Shown in pieces: positions 9,053 through 17,304 of a stretch of 41,084 nucleotides of DNA; positions within the stretch are counted from its first letter, which is position 1, and each line of letters begins with the position of its first letter. The DNA lies in contig PSRI01000008.1 of assembly GCA_003175935.1 (NCBI GenBank), positions 1-41,084 on the forward strand, read 5' to 3'. The notes below the pieces were generated by a model. The model ran no database searches. It was not told the DNA's origin and was given only the letters and a program-made list of their open reading frames with translations. A program made the translations under genes and the position numbers. The stretch comes from Bacteroidota bacterium. GTDB lineage: Bacteria; Bacteroidota; Bacteroidia; Chitinophagales; Chitinophagaceae.

Positions 9053-9697
9053 TTAACTTTTTGCTTGTAATATTTTACCCTTATTTTTTTTGTCCCTCAC
9101 CCGCTCCACAATATAAATACTCACCATCGTAGTAAGTACTCCAATCAGGGATCCAAAAGTTGTATCTACTAAAAAGTGCTGGCCCAAATACATTCTTGAG
9201 TAAGCAACTCCCACAGCATATACTAATAGCAAAGCAGAAATTAATTTATTCTTAGTGTGATAAGCGAGCAATGTGGCTATGGAGAAAGCAGTAATGGTAT
9301 GTCCGGATGGGAAACTATTCGTTAAATGAATTTCAACGCCATTAACAACGTGCAACAGGCCAACTTCTTTCAATACTGCGAATGGTCTTGCTTCATTGGG
9401 ATAAATAACCTGCTTCATCAGTTGGGAAATAATCGTGGTGAGCGCAAAGCTTAGAAGTGCCATCCAGCCCCACCATTTGTTTCTGAAAAAAAGGATCAAA
9501 CATAATGCAACCAAAACCCAGCCTTCTCCGAGATAAGTATAGAATCTAAAGAAAATATCTCTTGCCGGAGTCCAGTGATTATTGATCCACTGTACAGATT
9601 CCGTTTTTGGGAAAGATGCTAACAATACTAGTCCGATCAGAAATATCAGTGCATATAGCAAATAGTAAAAAGGATTTTTTCGGATAATCTTGAGCAT
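9053..9697 (-). CDS. PAP2-family lipid phosphatase
   Basis: The product has 214 residues and about five or six membrane helices. The three phosphatase signatures are intact: Lys95 to Arg104-Pro105 (K-Q-V-I-Y-P-N-E-A-R-P), S-F-P-S-G-H-T at 128-134, and Ser167-Arg168 with His174 and Asp178. Family members remove phosphate from undecaprenyl pyrophosphate, phosphatidic acid or lipid A. It sits 39 bp downstream of a GT39 glycosyltransferase on the same strand, at the end of a GT2, flippase-like, GT39 run, suggesting lipid-carrier recycling or lipid A dephosphorylation. The exact substrate is not readable. Confidence 0.92.
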   Translation of the reverse strand: MLKIIRKNPFYYLLYALIFLIGLVLLASFPKTESVQWINNHWTPARDIFFRFYTYLGEGWVLVALCLILFFRNKWWGWMALLSFALTTIISQLMKQVIYPNEARPFAVLKEVGLLHVVNGVEIHLTNSFPSGHTITAFSIATLLAYHTKNKLISALLLVYAVGVAYSRMYLGQHFLVDTTFGSLIGVLTTMVSIYIVERVRDKKNKGKILQAKS

Positions 9698-9736
9698 TGA
9701 CAGGTAATTTCTAATTTGAGTATTACTGGTTCCAAA

Positions 9737-11308
9737 CTATTTCCAGAACAATTTTGTCACTGGTGTTTCGAATATATCCTTGCCTTCGTAAATCTTACTG
9801 AAATTGTTATTAGCAATATCATCAGTATTTCTTTCCTGGGTAAGAATATAAACATGAGGATTAGCATTGGAAACACTATCCACCTGATCTTTGGTTTCTA
9901 ATACCGGCACGGGTTTCCCCAGGTAAAAAATATATCCGGGATTGAAATCTCTGAATGCAACTACCGGGTATTTCTTATCTATCATTTTCAAACTTTCATA
10001 TACCGGGTTTTTACGATAGACTTTGGGAAAAACAATAGCAAGAAAAATTAAGGAGGTAAGGATGAATCCACCCGAAAGCCACAAAAAGAATTTTTGAAAA
10101 TTCTTTTTGTAGAGATATCTCAATGATATCGCAACGGTGATTGGCATAGTTATGAACCAAATCGAATCCCATTTCATGTCTTTGATTTGAGGTTCCATTT
10201 CAATGGCAAACCATAATGCAACCGGAATGACGGCCATAATGCCGAATAAAATCCATATTGGAACTTTTAATCCTTTCAATCCAAGCTCCCCCGCCTGCTT
10301 TAAAAATGCACCGATTAAAATGGCAATAAAAGGGTAGCAAGGCATTGTATAATTTGGCAGCTTTGTTTTTGACACTGTGAAAAAAAGTATGAACGACATT
10401 GACGCGAGAAATGAAAATAAAATGAAAGGATTGACCCTGGCTTTCCATGCCTTAATATGCGCCTGAAAAATGTACACTGAAAATGGAAGCAATCCTAATA
10501 TGACGAATGCAAGCGTGATTAGAAAAAAACCACCATGCCCTTCTTTAATTTTCGTGAAACGTTCCAGGTTATGCTCAATAAAAAATCCCCTTGTCCACTC
10601 CCCTCCTGTTGCTTTATCAACCATATAATACCAGGGTAAAGCAACACCAGCTACAATAATGAGACCTGCAATCGGGCTCAGTTTCCAGATGGATTTAAAT
10701 GAAAATTGTTTGCTCAAAATTAAATATGCGAGGACTAATAAACCAGGTAGCGCAATTGCAACGGGACCTTTAGTCAGTACGGATAATCCCATCAGGCCAT
10801 AAAACAGGTAGAGGAAATAAGCTTTGTTTGTTTGTAAGAAATGAAAAACACAAAATAAAGAAGTACTCAATAAAAATATCAAATAGGGGTCGGGTACTGC
10901 ATAATGCATTTCGAGAGAAAGATTCAATGATGAAAGAAAAACAAGACATGAAATGAATGCAACCTGAAGTCCAAGAAATCTTTTTGTAAAGAGGTAGAGT
11001 GATAAAACAGTTCCTACTCCAGCCAGTGCAGAGAAAAAACGGGCACCAAATTCATTAATTCCAAAAATAGCATAGCCCAAACTCATGAACCAGTAATGCA
11101 GCGGAGGCTTATCAGTGCGGAGCATGCCGTTGAATGTGGGAATGATCCAATTTCCTTTTTCATACATCTCCCTCGCACATTGTGCATTCTTGGCTTCATC
11201 CAAAATATAAATCGGAGTTGATCCCAGTCCGGCAAAATATAGGAATACCGATAAGATCAAAATGATATAGAAATAGTTCTTTTGATTTTTTAAATTCAGA
11301 AGCTCCAT
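9737..11308 (-). CDS. GT39/ArnT-like polytopic glycosyltransferase
   Basis: The start at 11308 (M-E-L-L-N-L-K-N) is preferred over 11353, because the longer version would overlap the upstream gene and add a non-hydrophobic tail before the first membrane helix. The protein (about 523 residues) has a dozen or so membrane segments and the first-loop D-E-A motif (I-L-D-E-A-K-N-A), followed by R-T-D-K-P-P-L-H-Y-W-F, as in ArnT/PMT-type glycosyltransferases. These move a sugar from a polyprenyl-phosphate donor to lipid A, protein or another acceptor on the periplasmic side. The neighbouring GT2 and flippase-like genes probably make and flip the donor. Confidence 0.9.
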   Translation of the reverse strand: MELLNLKNQKNYFYIILILSVFLYFAGLGSTPIYILDEAKNAQCAREMYEKGNWIIPTFNGMLRTDKPPLHYWFMSLGYAIFGINEFGARFFSALAGVGTVLSLYLFTKRFLGLQVAFISCLVFLSSLNLSLEMHYAVPDPYLIFLLSTSLFCVFHFLQTNKAYFLYLFYGLMGLSVLTKGPVAIALPGLLVLAYLILSKQFSFKSIWKLSPIAGLIIVAGVALPWYYMVDKATGGEWTRGFFIEHNLERFTKIKEGHGGFFLITLAFVILGLLPFSVYIFQAHIKAWKARVNPFILFSFLASMSFILFFTVSKTKLPNYTMPCYPFIAILIGAFLKQAGELGLKGLKVPIWILFGIMAVIPVALWFAIEMEPQIKDMKWDSIWFITMPITVAISLRYLYKKNFQKFFLWLSGGFILTSLIFLAIVFPKVYRKNPVYESLKMIDKKYPVVAFRDFNPGYIFYLGKPVPVLETKDQVDSVSNANPHVYILTQERNTDDIANNNFSKIYEGKDIFETPVTKLFWK

Positions 11309-11324
11309 TCTCACGAAGATAATA

Positions 11325-12206
11325 TCATTTAGCAGTTGAAATTTGTTTTTCAAAAGGGGATCGGAAAACGTATAGGATTCCGGTCAATGAAACTACAAGC
11401 GTAATCATGTAGAACCAAAAGCTTATTACCACTGAAACCTGTTGATCTAAATGCAGGTACTCGGAACCGTAAACAAATGTGAGTTCCCTTGCGCCTAAAC
11501 CTCCAATGGTAAATGGGAATATGGCAACTACAGATGAGACCAGAAACAGCAAGACATATTCAGGATAATGGCCTTCAATATTTAGGGCCTTCATTATGCA
11601 GATAGCAGAAATCACCTGGGCAATTTGAACAATAAGACCCTGTATATTAGTTGACCAGAAAACAGGCATGAAACCGGTAAAGAATTTCTTAAATATAATA
11701 TAGTAAGCAAGGCATGCAATAATTACAAATCCTATAATCGGTGATACCATTTTAATTTGAGGAAATATGAAAACGGCCAGCACAGCGCTCAAAAAAAGCA
11801 GGGCACTTAAACCTGTTACGCGATCGAGGAATACGGCCCAGAAAATTTTCTTTCCTGCGATATCTGTTCTCTTTTTGAGAACATAAATTTTATATCCATC
11901 CCCCCCAATGCCTCCGGGTAGAAACATATTGTAGTACATTCCGAGCCAGTATAAACGAAGATTATCTTTTTCGGGCAGCACAATTCCAATGCTCCTAAAA
12001 AATAAGTTGAGTCGGAACGAAGAAATAATTTTGGATAGTATAAAAAATATGACTGCAGGTAGTATCCACCATAAATTGGAATCCTGCATATGTTGCAGCA
12101 TTTCCCTGTAATTAATTTTCCTGAATACCAGGTACAGGAAGAAGGCCGAGAATGCAATTTTTGCTACCGTCTTAAGAAGGCTGCGCCATGGGTTGCTGTT
12201 TGCCAT
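11325..12206 (-). CDS. UPF0104 / LPG-synthase-TM flippase-like membrane protein
   Basis: The product has 293 residues and about seven membrane helices. It matches the UPF0104 (LPG synthase transmembrane, YbhN/AglD-like) family, with the conserved G-G-I-G-G-D-G-Y-K segment and the later F-P-F-T-I-G-G-L-G-A-R-E motif. Members of the group have been linked to lipid-linked sugar transport or lysyl-PG flipping. The start overlaps the upstream GT2 by 35 bp, which indicates tight co-translation. In this context it may flip a polyprenyl-phospho-sugar; that is inference. Confidence 0.87.
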   Translation of the reverse strand: MANSNPWRSLLKTVAKIAFSAFFLYLVFRKINYREMLQHMQDSNLWWILPAVIFFILSKIISSFRLNLFFRSIGIVLPEKDNLRLYWLGMYYNMFLPGGIGGDGYKIYVLKKRTDIAGKKIFWAVFLDRVTGLSALLFLSAVLAVFIFPQIKMVSPIIGFVIIACLAYYIIFKKFFTGFMPVFWSTNIQGLIVQIAQVISAICIMKALNIEGHYPEYVLLFLVSSVVAIFPFTIGGLGARELTFVYGSEYLHLDQQVSVVISFWFYMITLVVSLTGILYVFRSPFEKQISTAK

Positions 12207-13131
12207 TGAAAACGCGTCTTACCGTGTAGGTTTTTTTGTTTTGACTTTCGAAATAAGTACGCACACTTACTTCCGCCAGAATTCCTATCGTTATAAATTG
12301 GATACCACCGAGCAGGAGTAACAAACCCAAAATGAGCATGGGCTTGCCCCAAATATCGCGACCCATAATTTTTAATACCAGAAGGTATAAATTGATAATC
12401 ACCCCTATTCCGAAAGAAATAAAGCCGATGGTGCCGAACAGGTGCATGGGCTTCTGAATGTATTTCCTGAAAAAAACCATGGTGATCAAATCAGCCATCA
12501 CCCTAAATGTTCTTGTTAAGCCATATTTAGATTTCCCAAACTGGCGGGCATGGTGCTTCACATCCACCTGCGTAATCCTCGCGCCCTGCATAGCGGCCAG
12601 TACAGGAATGAAGCGATGCATTTCACCATAAAGTCCGAGTTCCTCAGCAATTTCCCTCTTAAAAACTTTTAAGGTGCAACCATAATCTTTAATGTAAACG
12701 CCGGTCATTCTTCTAATGATTGCGTTTGCAATATTGCTGGGAAGTTTTCTTAATAAGGCTCCGTCTTTTCTGTCCTTGCGATTACCTGCAACCACATCCC
12801 AATCCTCTGCCTTTAATTTTTCAAGCATGCCGGGGATATCAGAGGGATCATTTTGCAAATCACCATCAAGCAGTGCTATATATTTTCCGGTTGCATGATC
12901 GATACCCGCGGTCATTGCAGTACTCTGACCATAATTCTTTCTTAGTTCCACCAGTTTCACCTTATCATCAGCACAGCGCATGATTTCTTTTTGCGTCCCA
13001 TCGCTTGATCCATCATCCACAAAAACCACTTCATAATCCAATCCCTGCAAAGCATCACTGAGCGCACGAATCATGGGCTCAATATTGCCCAATTCGTTCA
13101 TTACAGGTATGACAACTGAAAGTTCTTTCAT
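12172..13131 (-). CDS. Family 2 glycosyltransferase (polyprenyl-phosphate sugar synthase type)
   Basis: The product has 319 residues. The N-terminal GT-A domain has V-V-I-P-V-M-N-E, D-D-G-S-S-D-G-T at 39-46 and the metal-binding D-G-D at 89-91 (L-L-D-G-D-L-Q-N-D-P). The C-terminal 80 residues hold two membrane helices, as in GtrB/DPM1-type enzymes that charge polyprenyl phosphate with a sugar on the cytoplasmic face. It is first in a minus-strand operon with a flippase-like protein, GT39 and PAP2. A consensus -7 element stands 17 bp before its ATG. Confidence 0.92.
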   Translation of the reverse strand: MKELSVVIPVMNELGNIEPMIRALSDALQGLDYEVVFVDDGSSDGTQKEIMRCADDKVKLVELRKNYGQSTAMTAGIDHATGKYIALLDGDLQNDPSDIPGMLEKLKAEDWDVVAGNRKDRKDGALLRKLPSNIANAIIRRMTGVYIKDYGCTLKVFKREIAEELGLYGEMHRFIPVLAAMQGARITQVDVKHHARQFGKSKYGLTRTFRVMADLITMVFFRKYIQKPMHLFGTIGFISFGIGVIINLYLLVLKIMGRDIWGKPMLILGLLLLLGGIQFITIGILAEVSVRTYFESQNKKTYTVRRVFNGKQQPMAQPS

Positions 13132-13147
13132 TATATTATCTCTATTG

Positions 13148-13155
13148 CAAAATTA
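13148..13155 (-). promoter_or_regulatory. Promoter -7 element for the GT2-GT39-PAP2 operon
   Basis: On the minus strand TAATTTTG matches TAnnTTTG and gives a leader of about 10 nt before the GT2 start. An imperfect TTT about 19 bp upstream could be the -33. Confidence 0.4.
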
Positions 13156-13166
13156 TGGCTTTGCAT

Positions 13167-13655
13167 TTATACATAAAGGCCCCATTCGTCCTCGTCGGAA
13201 TCCTTTACAAATGTGGCCACCCAACTTCTGAAATACTCTCTGAATTTATCCATTTCCTCCTCAATCGCTTCGGCGTATTTGTCCTCACCCGCACCCACAA
13301 GTGCTGCAAATTTTACCTGCTCCATTAACTCCCGGCAATTATGTCTGATTACCGAAGCATTTTCCATTTTCAAAACGTAAGAAGATGTTCCTGCCGCTCC
13401 AATGATTTTCGGAGCCACGATGAAAAGATTCTGATAAATCAACTCCTTATTTTGTTCCGAATGTTCATAGTCGACTGAATCCTGCAGTGTATCGCAATAG
13501 GATTCTACGAGCGGAAAGATTTCGCGCCATTTATTGTAAAGTGCTTCGGCAGCGTCCATTTGCTTTTTCATTTTCCATTCTTCTCCCTCGTACATTCTTT
13601 TCAAAAGCTTATGGTCGTTCCATTCGGGCAAACTGTTCAGGTGGTCCAGGTCCAT
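13167..13655 (-). CDS. Conserved protein of unknown function
   Basis: I do not recognise this 162-residue protein. It has no signal peptide or membrane helix, is acidic and rich in Glu, Met and Trp, and looks mostly helical. It starts M-D-L-D-H-L-N-S-L-P-E-W and ends with an acidic K-D-S-D-E-D-E-W tail. The frame has no competing ORF of comparable quality, and its base composition matches the neighbours, so it is likely a real cytoplasmic protein. It lies between the nucleotidase and the glycosyltransferase operon on the same strand. Confidence 0.7.
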   Translation of the reverse strand: MDLDHLNSLPEWNDHKLLKRMYEGEEWKMKKQMDAAEALYNKWREIFPLVESYCDTLQDSVDYEHSEQNKELIYQNLFIVAPKIIGAAGTSSYVLKMENASVIRHNCRELMEQVKFAALVGAGEDKYAEAIEEEMDKFREYFRSWVATFVKDSDEDEWGLYV

Positions 13656-13688
13656 TATATGCGGTTAATTAAATAAGAATCCGAAAGG

Positions 13689-13726
13689 CCTCTCGCAAAG
13701 TCGCAAAGAGACGCTAAGAACGCAAA
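13689..13726. repeat. Ubiquitous GCAAAG-type intergenic repeat
   Basis: A CTCGCAAAGTCGCAAAGAG stretch followed by ACGCTAAGAACGC resembles the CTTTGCG-rich repeats common between genes of Bacteroidota and other phyla. It overlaps the last codon and stop of the nucleotidase gene. Confidence 0.4.
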
Positions 13727-14241
13727 AATATTCGACGAGCTTCTTTCCAGTCATTAATCCTTTCATAGCCGGTTTCTTTGAGGTTATGTGGTGATGTGAA
13801 AAGGTACTTTTTTCCCGGGAAATGAATGAGGTTTCGCACGTGATCGTCAATCATATAATCTCCTGAAATCATTCTCTTATCTCCACATAAAACCAATTGT
13901 CGCCAACTGAAAAAAGGAAAATGTTCGAGGAGCCAGTCGAGCTTATCTTTTAATGAATTGGGAAATTCAGTTGCCGCAGACACAATGAAAATTTCATATT
14001 TCTCATTCATCTCACGCAATACATCAACACTGTCTTCCATTACTGGAAGGTTTCTGAAAAAGCCGGGACTTAACAATTTCTCCTTTACGATTCCGTGGTG
14101 CTGCTCAGGAAATCCCTTCGACCAGGATCCATCAATATTATCCCAATTGTAAGGCAATCCATATTCTTCATTATACCACCTTATCATCGCTCCCATTGGA
14201 TCTGCGATTACCTCGTCCATGTCAATGATCACTCTTTCCAT
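13714..14241 (-). CDS. 5'(3')-deoxyribonucleotidase (HAD family)
   Basis: The product has 175 residues. It begins with the HAD nucleophile motif D-M-D-E-V-I-A-D (residues 7-14), which matches the cytosolic 5'(3')-deoxyribonucleotidase (NT5C) group, and later shows I-V-S-A-A-T for motif II and D-D-H-V-R-N for the acidic motif. Such enzymes dephosphorylate deoxynucleoside monophosphates in the cytoplasm. The stop codon lies inside an intergenic GCAAAG-type repeat, so the last residues may not be ancestral. It is 48 bp downstream of uvrA on the same strand. Confidence 0.86.
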   Translation of the reverse strand: MERVIIDMDEVIADPMGAMIRWYNEEYGLPYNWDNIDGSWSKGFPEQHHGIVKEKLLSPGFFRNLPVMEDSVDVLREMNEKYEIFIVSAATEFPNSLKDKLDWLLEHFPFFSWRQLVLCGDKRMISGDYMIDDHVRNLIHFPGKKYLFTSPHNLKETGYERINDWKEARRIFLRS

Positions 14242-14289
14242 TCAAAAATAATTATTCATTTCAGTAACTACGGTAAACCTTAACCGAAA

Positions 14290-17202
14290 TTAATTCAATT
14301 CAGTTTTTAGAAACTGGCCGGTGTAACTTTCTTTACAATTAACCAGACCCTCTGGTGATCCTTCGTACAAAATGCTACCTCCTCCATCCCCACCTTCAGG
14401 GCCAAGATCAATAATATGATCGGCAACTTTTATCACATCAAGATTATGTTCAATTACAAGCACCGTGTTACCCCTGTCGGTTAGTTTATTGAGTACATCA
14501 AGCAGGTGCTGGATGTCCTCAAAATGCAAACCCGTTGTTGGTTCATCCAGTATGTAAAAAGTTTTGCCAGTGTCTTTCTTTGCGAGTTCTGTAGACAATT
14601 TCACCCTTTGTGCCTCGCCACCGCTGAGTGTAACGGCTGATTGTCCGAGCGTGATATATCCCAACCCCACTTCCTGCAAAACTTTTATTTTTCTATAGAG
14701 ATAAGGTACATTTTGAAAAAATTCAACAGCCTCGTCTACTGTCATATCCAGAACATCACTGATAGATTTCCCCTTGTATCGAATCTCTAATGTTTCACGA
14801 TTATATCTTTTGCCCTGGCATTTTTCACAGTGAACATAAACATCAGGCAAAAAGTTCATTTCTATAACTCTCATTCCGCCACCTTCGCATAAATCGCATC
14901 TGCCACTTTTTACATTAAATGAAAACCTTCCCGCATTATATCCGCGAATTTTCGCTTCAGGCACCGAGGCAAAAAGCGTTCTTATGTCAGTGAAAAACCC
15001 ACAATAAGTTGCGGGATTACTCCTTGGGGTTCTCCCAATTGGGGACTGATCAATCTCAATAACTTTATCTATATGATCCAGACCATTAATACCCGAATAC
15101 TCCAAAGGATGAACCCTGGATCCATAAGCATGGTGACTCAAAATTGGATAAAGTGTTTCATTGATTAAGGTCGATTTACCACTGCCACTAACTCCCGTAA
15201 CAACTATAAATTTTCCAAGAGGAAATTTCACACTTACATTTCTTAAATTATTTCCTTTGGCTCCTTTCAGTTCGAGGAATTTTCCATTTCCTTTTCTTCT
15301 CTCTGTTGGCACTTTGATATGTCGATGGCCATTCAGGTAAGAAGAAGTAAGCGTATCCAACTTCACAAAATCAGAAGGTTTTCCCTGGGCCATAATTTTA
15401 CCACCATGAAATCCGGCCTTGGGCCCTATATCAACCAAATGATCAGCAGCAAGCATGATATCTTTATCATGTTCCACAACGAGTACACTGTTTCCAATAT
15501 CACGCAAATTTTTCAATGCTTCAATGAGTCGATGATTATCGCGCTGATGAAGACCAATAGAGGGCTCATCCAAAATATAAGTGATACCCTGCAATTGCGA
15601 ACCAATCTGGGTGGCAAGCCTGATCCTCTGCGATTCACCACCACTAAGAGTGCGCGAAGGGCGGTTCAGCGTAAGGTAAGTCAAACCCACATCCAGCAAG
15701 AATTGCAGCCTTTCTCTTATTTCTTTTAATACATCTTTGGCAATTATTTTTTGTTTATTGCTGATGCGCAATTCTATTCCATCCAACCAGGCCGCAAGAT
15801 TATCAAGGTTCATATTGCCGAGTTCTGCAATATTTTTTGAATCAACCTTAAACCAAAGGCTTTCCTTTTTCAATCTGGCCCCATTGCAAACCGGACAGGT
15901 TTTCAATTCCATAAAACTTTCTGCCCATTGCTGAAAAGCTTCACTTGTTGATCCGGCGAACCATCTCTTCAATTGATTGACCACTCCTTCGTATTCGGTC
16001 GCATACATTTGACCGTTATCGTTTGGAGATCCAAAATCAAGATTCATTTCTACAGGCCCTGATTCATCCCCATACAAAATTATATTGAGCGCTTTTTTAG
16101 GGAGAGATTTCACGGGTGCATCCAGACTGATTTTATTTTTCTTCGCAACCTGTTGTACCTGTTTAAAAACAAATGCATCCCTTTCTTCACCAAGGGGAGC
16201 AATGGCGCCTTCGTTTATGGAAAGACTCGAATCTGGAATAACTGCGTCCATACTTATCTGGTATACAGTTCCCAGGCCCTTGCATTCCGGACAAGCTCCA
16301 TATGGTGAATTGAAAGAAAAACTATTAGGTGAAGGTTCTTCGTACGAGATTCCCGTGTCTTCGCACATCAACTGTTTGGAGTATTGTGCCTCTTCGTTTT
16401 CAGTTGAAGTTTTCGATCCTTTTCCAGTCGCTTCCGATTCTATCTGCACAAACATGAGATCCTTTCCCATGCGAAGTGTTTGTTGAACACTTTGGCTGAT
16501 TCGAAGTTTGAATTCATCTTCTACTTTAATTCGATCGATTACCACTTCAATGTCGTGGATTTTGTAGCGATCCACCTGCATCTTGGGCACCAGTTCTTTT
16601 ATTTCACCATCCACTCTTACTTTAACGAAACCCTTCTTTCTGATTTCTTCAAAAAGTTCCCGGTAATGACCCTTACGGCCACGCACAAGTGGAGCAAGTA
16701 AGCTGATTCTTTTCCCGTAAAATCTTTTGAAAATATTTTCTACAATTTCTTCCTCACTCCACTTCACCATTTTCTTCCCTGTATTGTAGGAATATGCTTC
16801 ACCGATTCTTGCGAAAAGCAAGCGTAGGAAATCGTAAACTTCCGTAATGGTGCCTACGGTAGATCGCGGATTCTTATTGGTAGTTTTCTGTTCAATGGAA
16901 ATAACGGGAGAAAGTCCCGTGATCTTATCAACATCAGGCCTTTCCATATCCCCAATAAACTGGCGTGCGTAAGCACCAAACGTTTCCATGTATCTTCTCT
17001 GGCCTTCTGCGTAAATAGTATCAAATGCCAGTGAGGATTTTCCGCTCCCACTGATTCCCGTAATTACAACCAGCTTATTTTTTGGAATGCTGATATCAAT
17101 GTTCTTCAAATTGTGCACCCTTGCTCCGAATACATCAATATGCTCGTGATCATACTGCGCGGACTGGATTGGAGGAATGCCATTGTTCTTTGCTTTAGCC
17201 AT
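14290..17202 (-). CDS. uvrA: Excinuclease ABC subunit A
   Basis: The product has 970 residues, normal for UvrA. It is the damage-recognition ATPase of nucleotide excision repair. Two ABC cassettes are visible: first Walker A G-I-S-G-S-G-K-S-S at 49-57 with signature L-S-G-G-E-S-Q-R-I, and second G-V-S-G-S-G-K-S-T with L-S-G-G-E-A-Q-R-V-K. The C-terminal zinc module is intact (C-D-L-C and C-E-K-C). The first zinc module is degenerate: Cys280 is followed by Thr283 where other UvrAs have Cys, while Cys304 and Cys307 remain. A perfect -7 element lies 12 bp before the ATG, so the mRNA is nearly leaderless. Confidence 0.97.
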   Translation of the reverse strand: MAKAKNNGIPPIQSAQYDHEHIDVFGARVHNLKNIDISIPKNKLVVITGISGSGKSSLAFDTIYAEGQRRYMETFGAYARQFIGDMERPDVDKITGLSPVISIEQKTTNKNPRSTVGTITEVYDFLRLLFARIGEAYSYNTGKKMVKWSEEEIVENIFKRFYGKRISLLAPLVRGRKGHYRELFEEIRKKGFVKVRVDGEIKELVPKMQVDRYKIHDIEVVIDRIKVEDEFKLRISQSVQQTLRMGKDLMFVQIESEATGKGSKTSTENEEAQYSKQLMCEDTGISYEEPSPNSFSFNSPYGACPECKGLGTVYQISMDAVIPDSSLSINEGAIAPLGEERDAFVFKQVQQVAKKNKISLDAPVKSLPKKALNIILYGDESGPVEMNLDFGSPNDNGQMYATEYEGVVNQLKRWFAGSTSEAFQQWAESFMELKTCPVCNGARLKKESLWFKVDSKNIAELGNMNLDNLAAWLDGIELRISNKQKIIAKDVLKEIRERLQFLLDVGLTYLTLNRPSRTLSGGESQRIRLATQIGSQLQGITYILDEPSIGLHQRDNHRLIEALKNLRDIGNSVLVVEHDKDIMLAADHLVDIGPKAGFHGGKIMAQGKPSDFVKLDTLTSSYLNGHRHIKVPTERRKGNGKFLELKGAKGNNLRNVSVKFPLGKFIVVTGVSGSGKSTLINETLYPILSHHAYGSRVHPLEYSGINGLDHIDKVIEIDQSPIGRTPRSNPATYCGFFTDIRTLFASVPEAKIRGYNAGRFSFNVKSGRCDLCEGGGMRVIEMNFLPDVYVHCEKCQGKRYNRETLEIRYKGKSISDVLDMTVDEAVEFFQNVPYLYRKIKVLQEVGLGYITLGQSAVTLSGGEAQRVKLSTELAKKDTGKTFYILDEPTTGLHFEDIQHLLDVLNKLTDRGNTVLVIEHNLDVIKVADHIIDLGPEGGDGGGSILYEGSPEGLVNCKESYTGQFLKTELN

Positions 17203-17213
17203 ACTGTGGTTTG

Positions 17214-17221
17214 CAAAGATA
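17214..17221 (-). promoter_or_regulatory. Promoter -7 element for uvrA
   Basis: On the minus strand TATCTTTG is an exact TAnnTTTG match, ending 12 bp before the uvrA ATG, which implies a leader of only about 6 nt. No SOS-type operator is recognised. Confidence 0.5.
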
Positions 17222-17304
17222 CGCAGTATAACAGGGTGAAATACTCATAATAATATCCAGATTTTTGCCCTTGTGAAGCCGCTGTTCCGACTTAACTTCA
17301 TAGG

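Noticed and set aside
14243-14250. Exact TAnnTTTG (TATTTTTG) on the minus strand ahead of the nucleotidase.
   Set aside because: It ends 2 bp before the ATG, so transcription would start inside the gene and miss the catalytic motif; probably chance.
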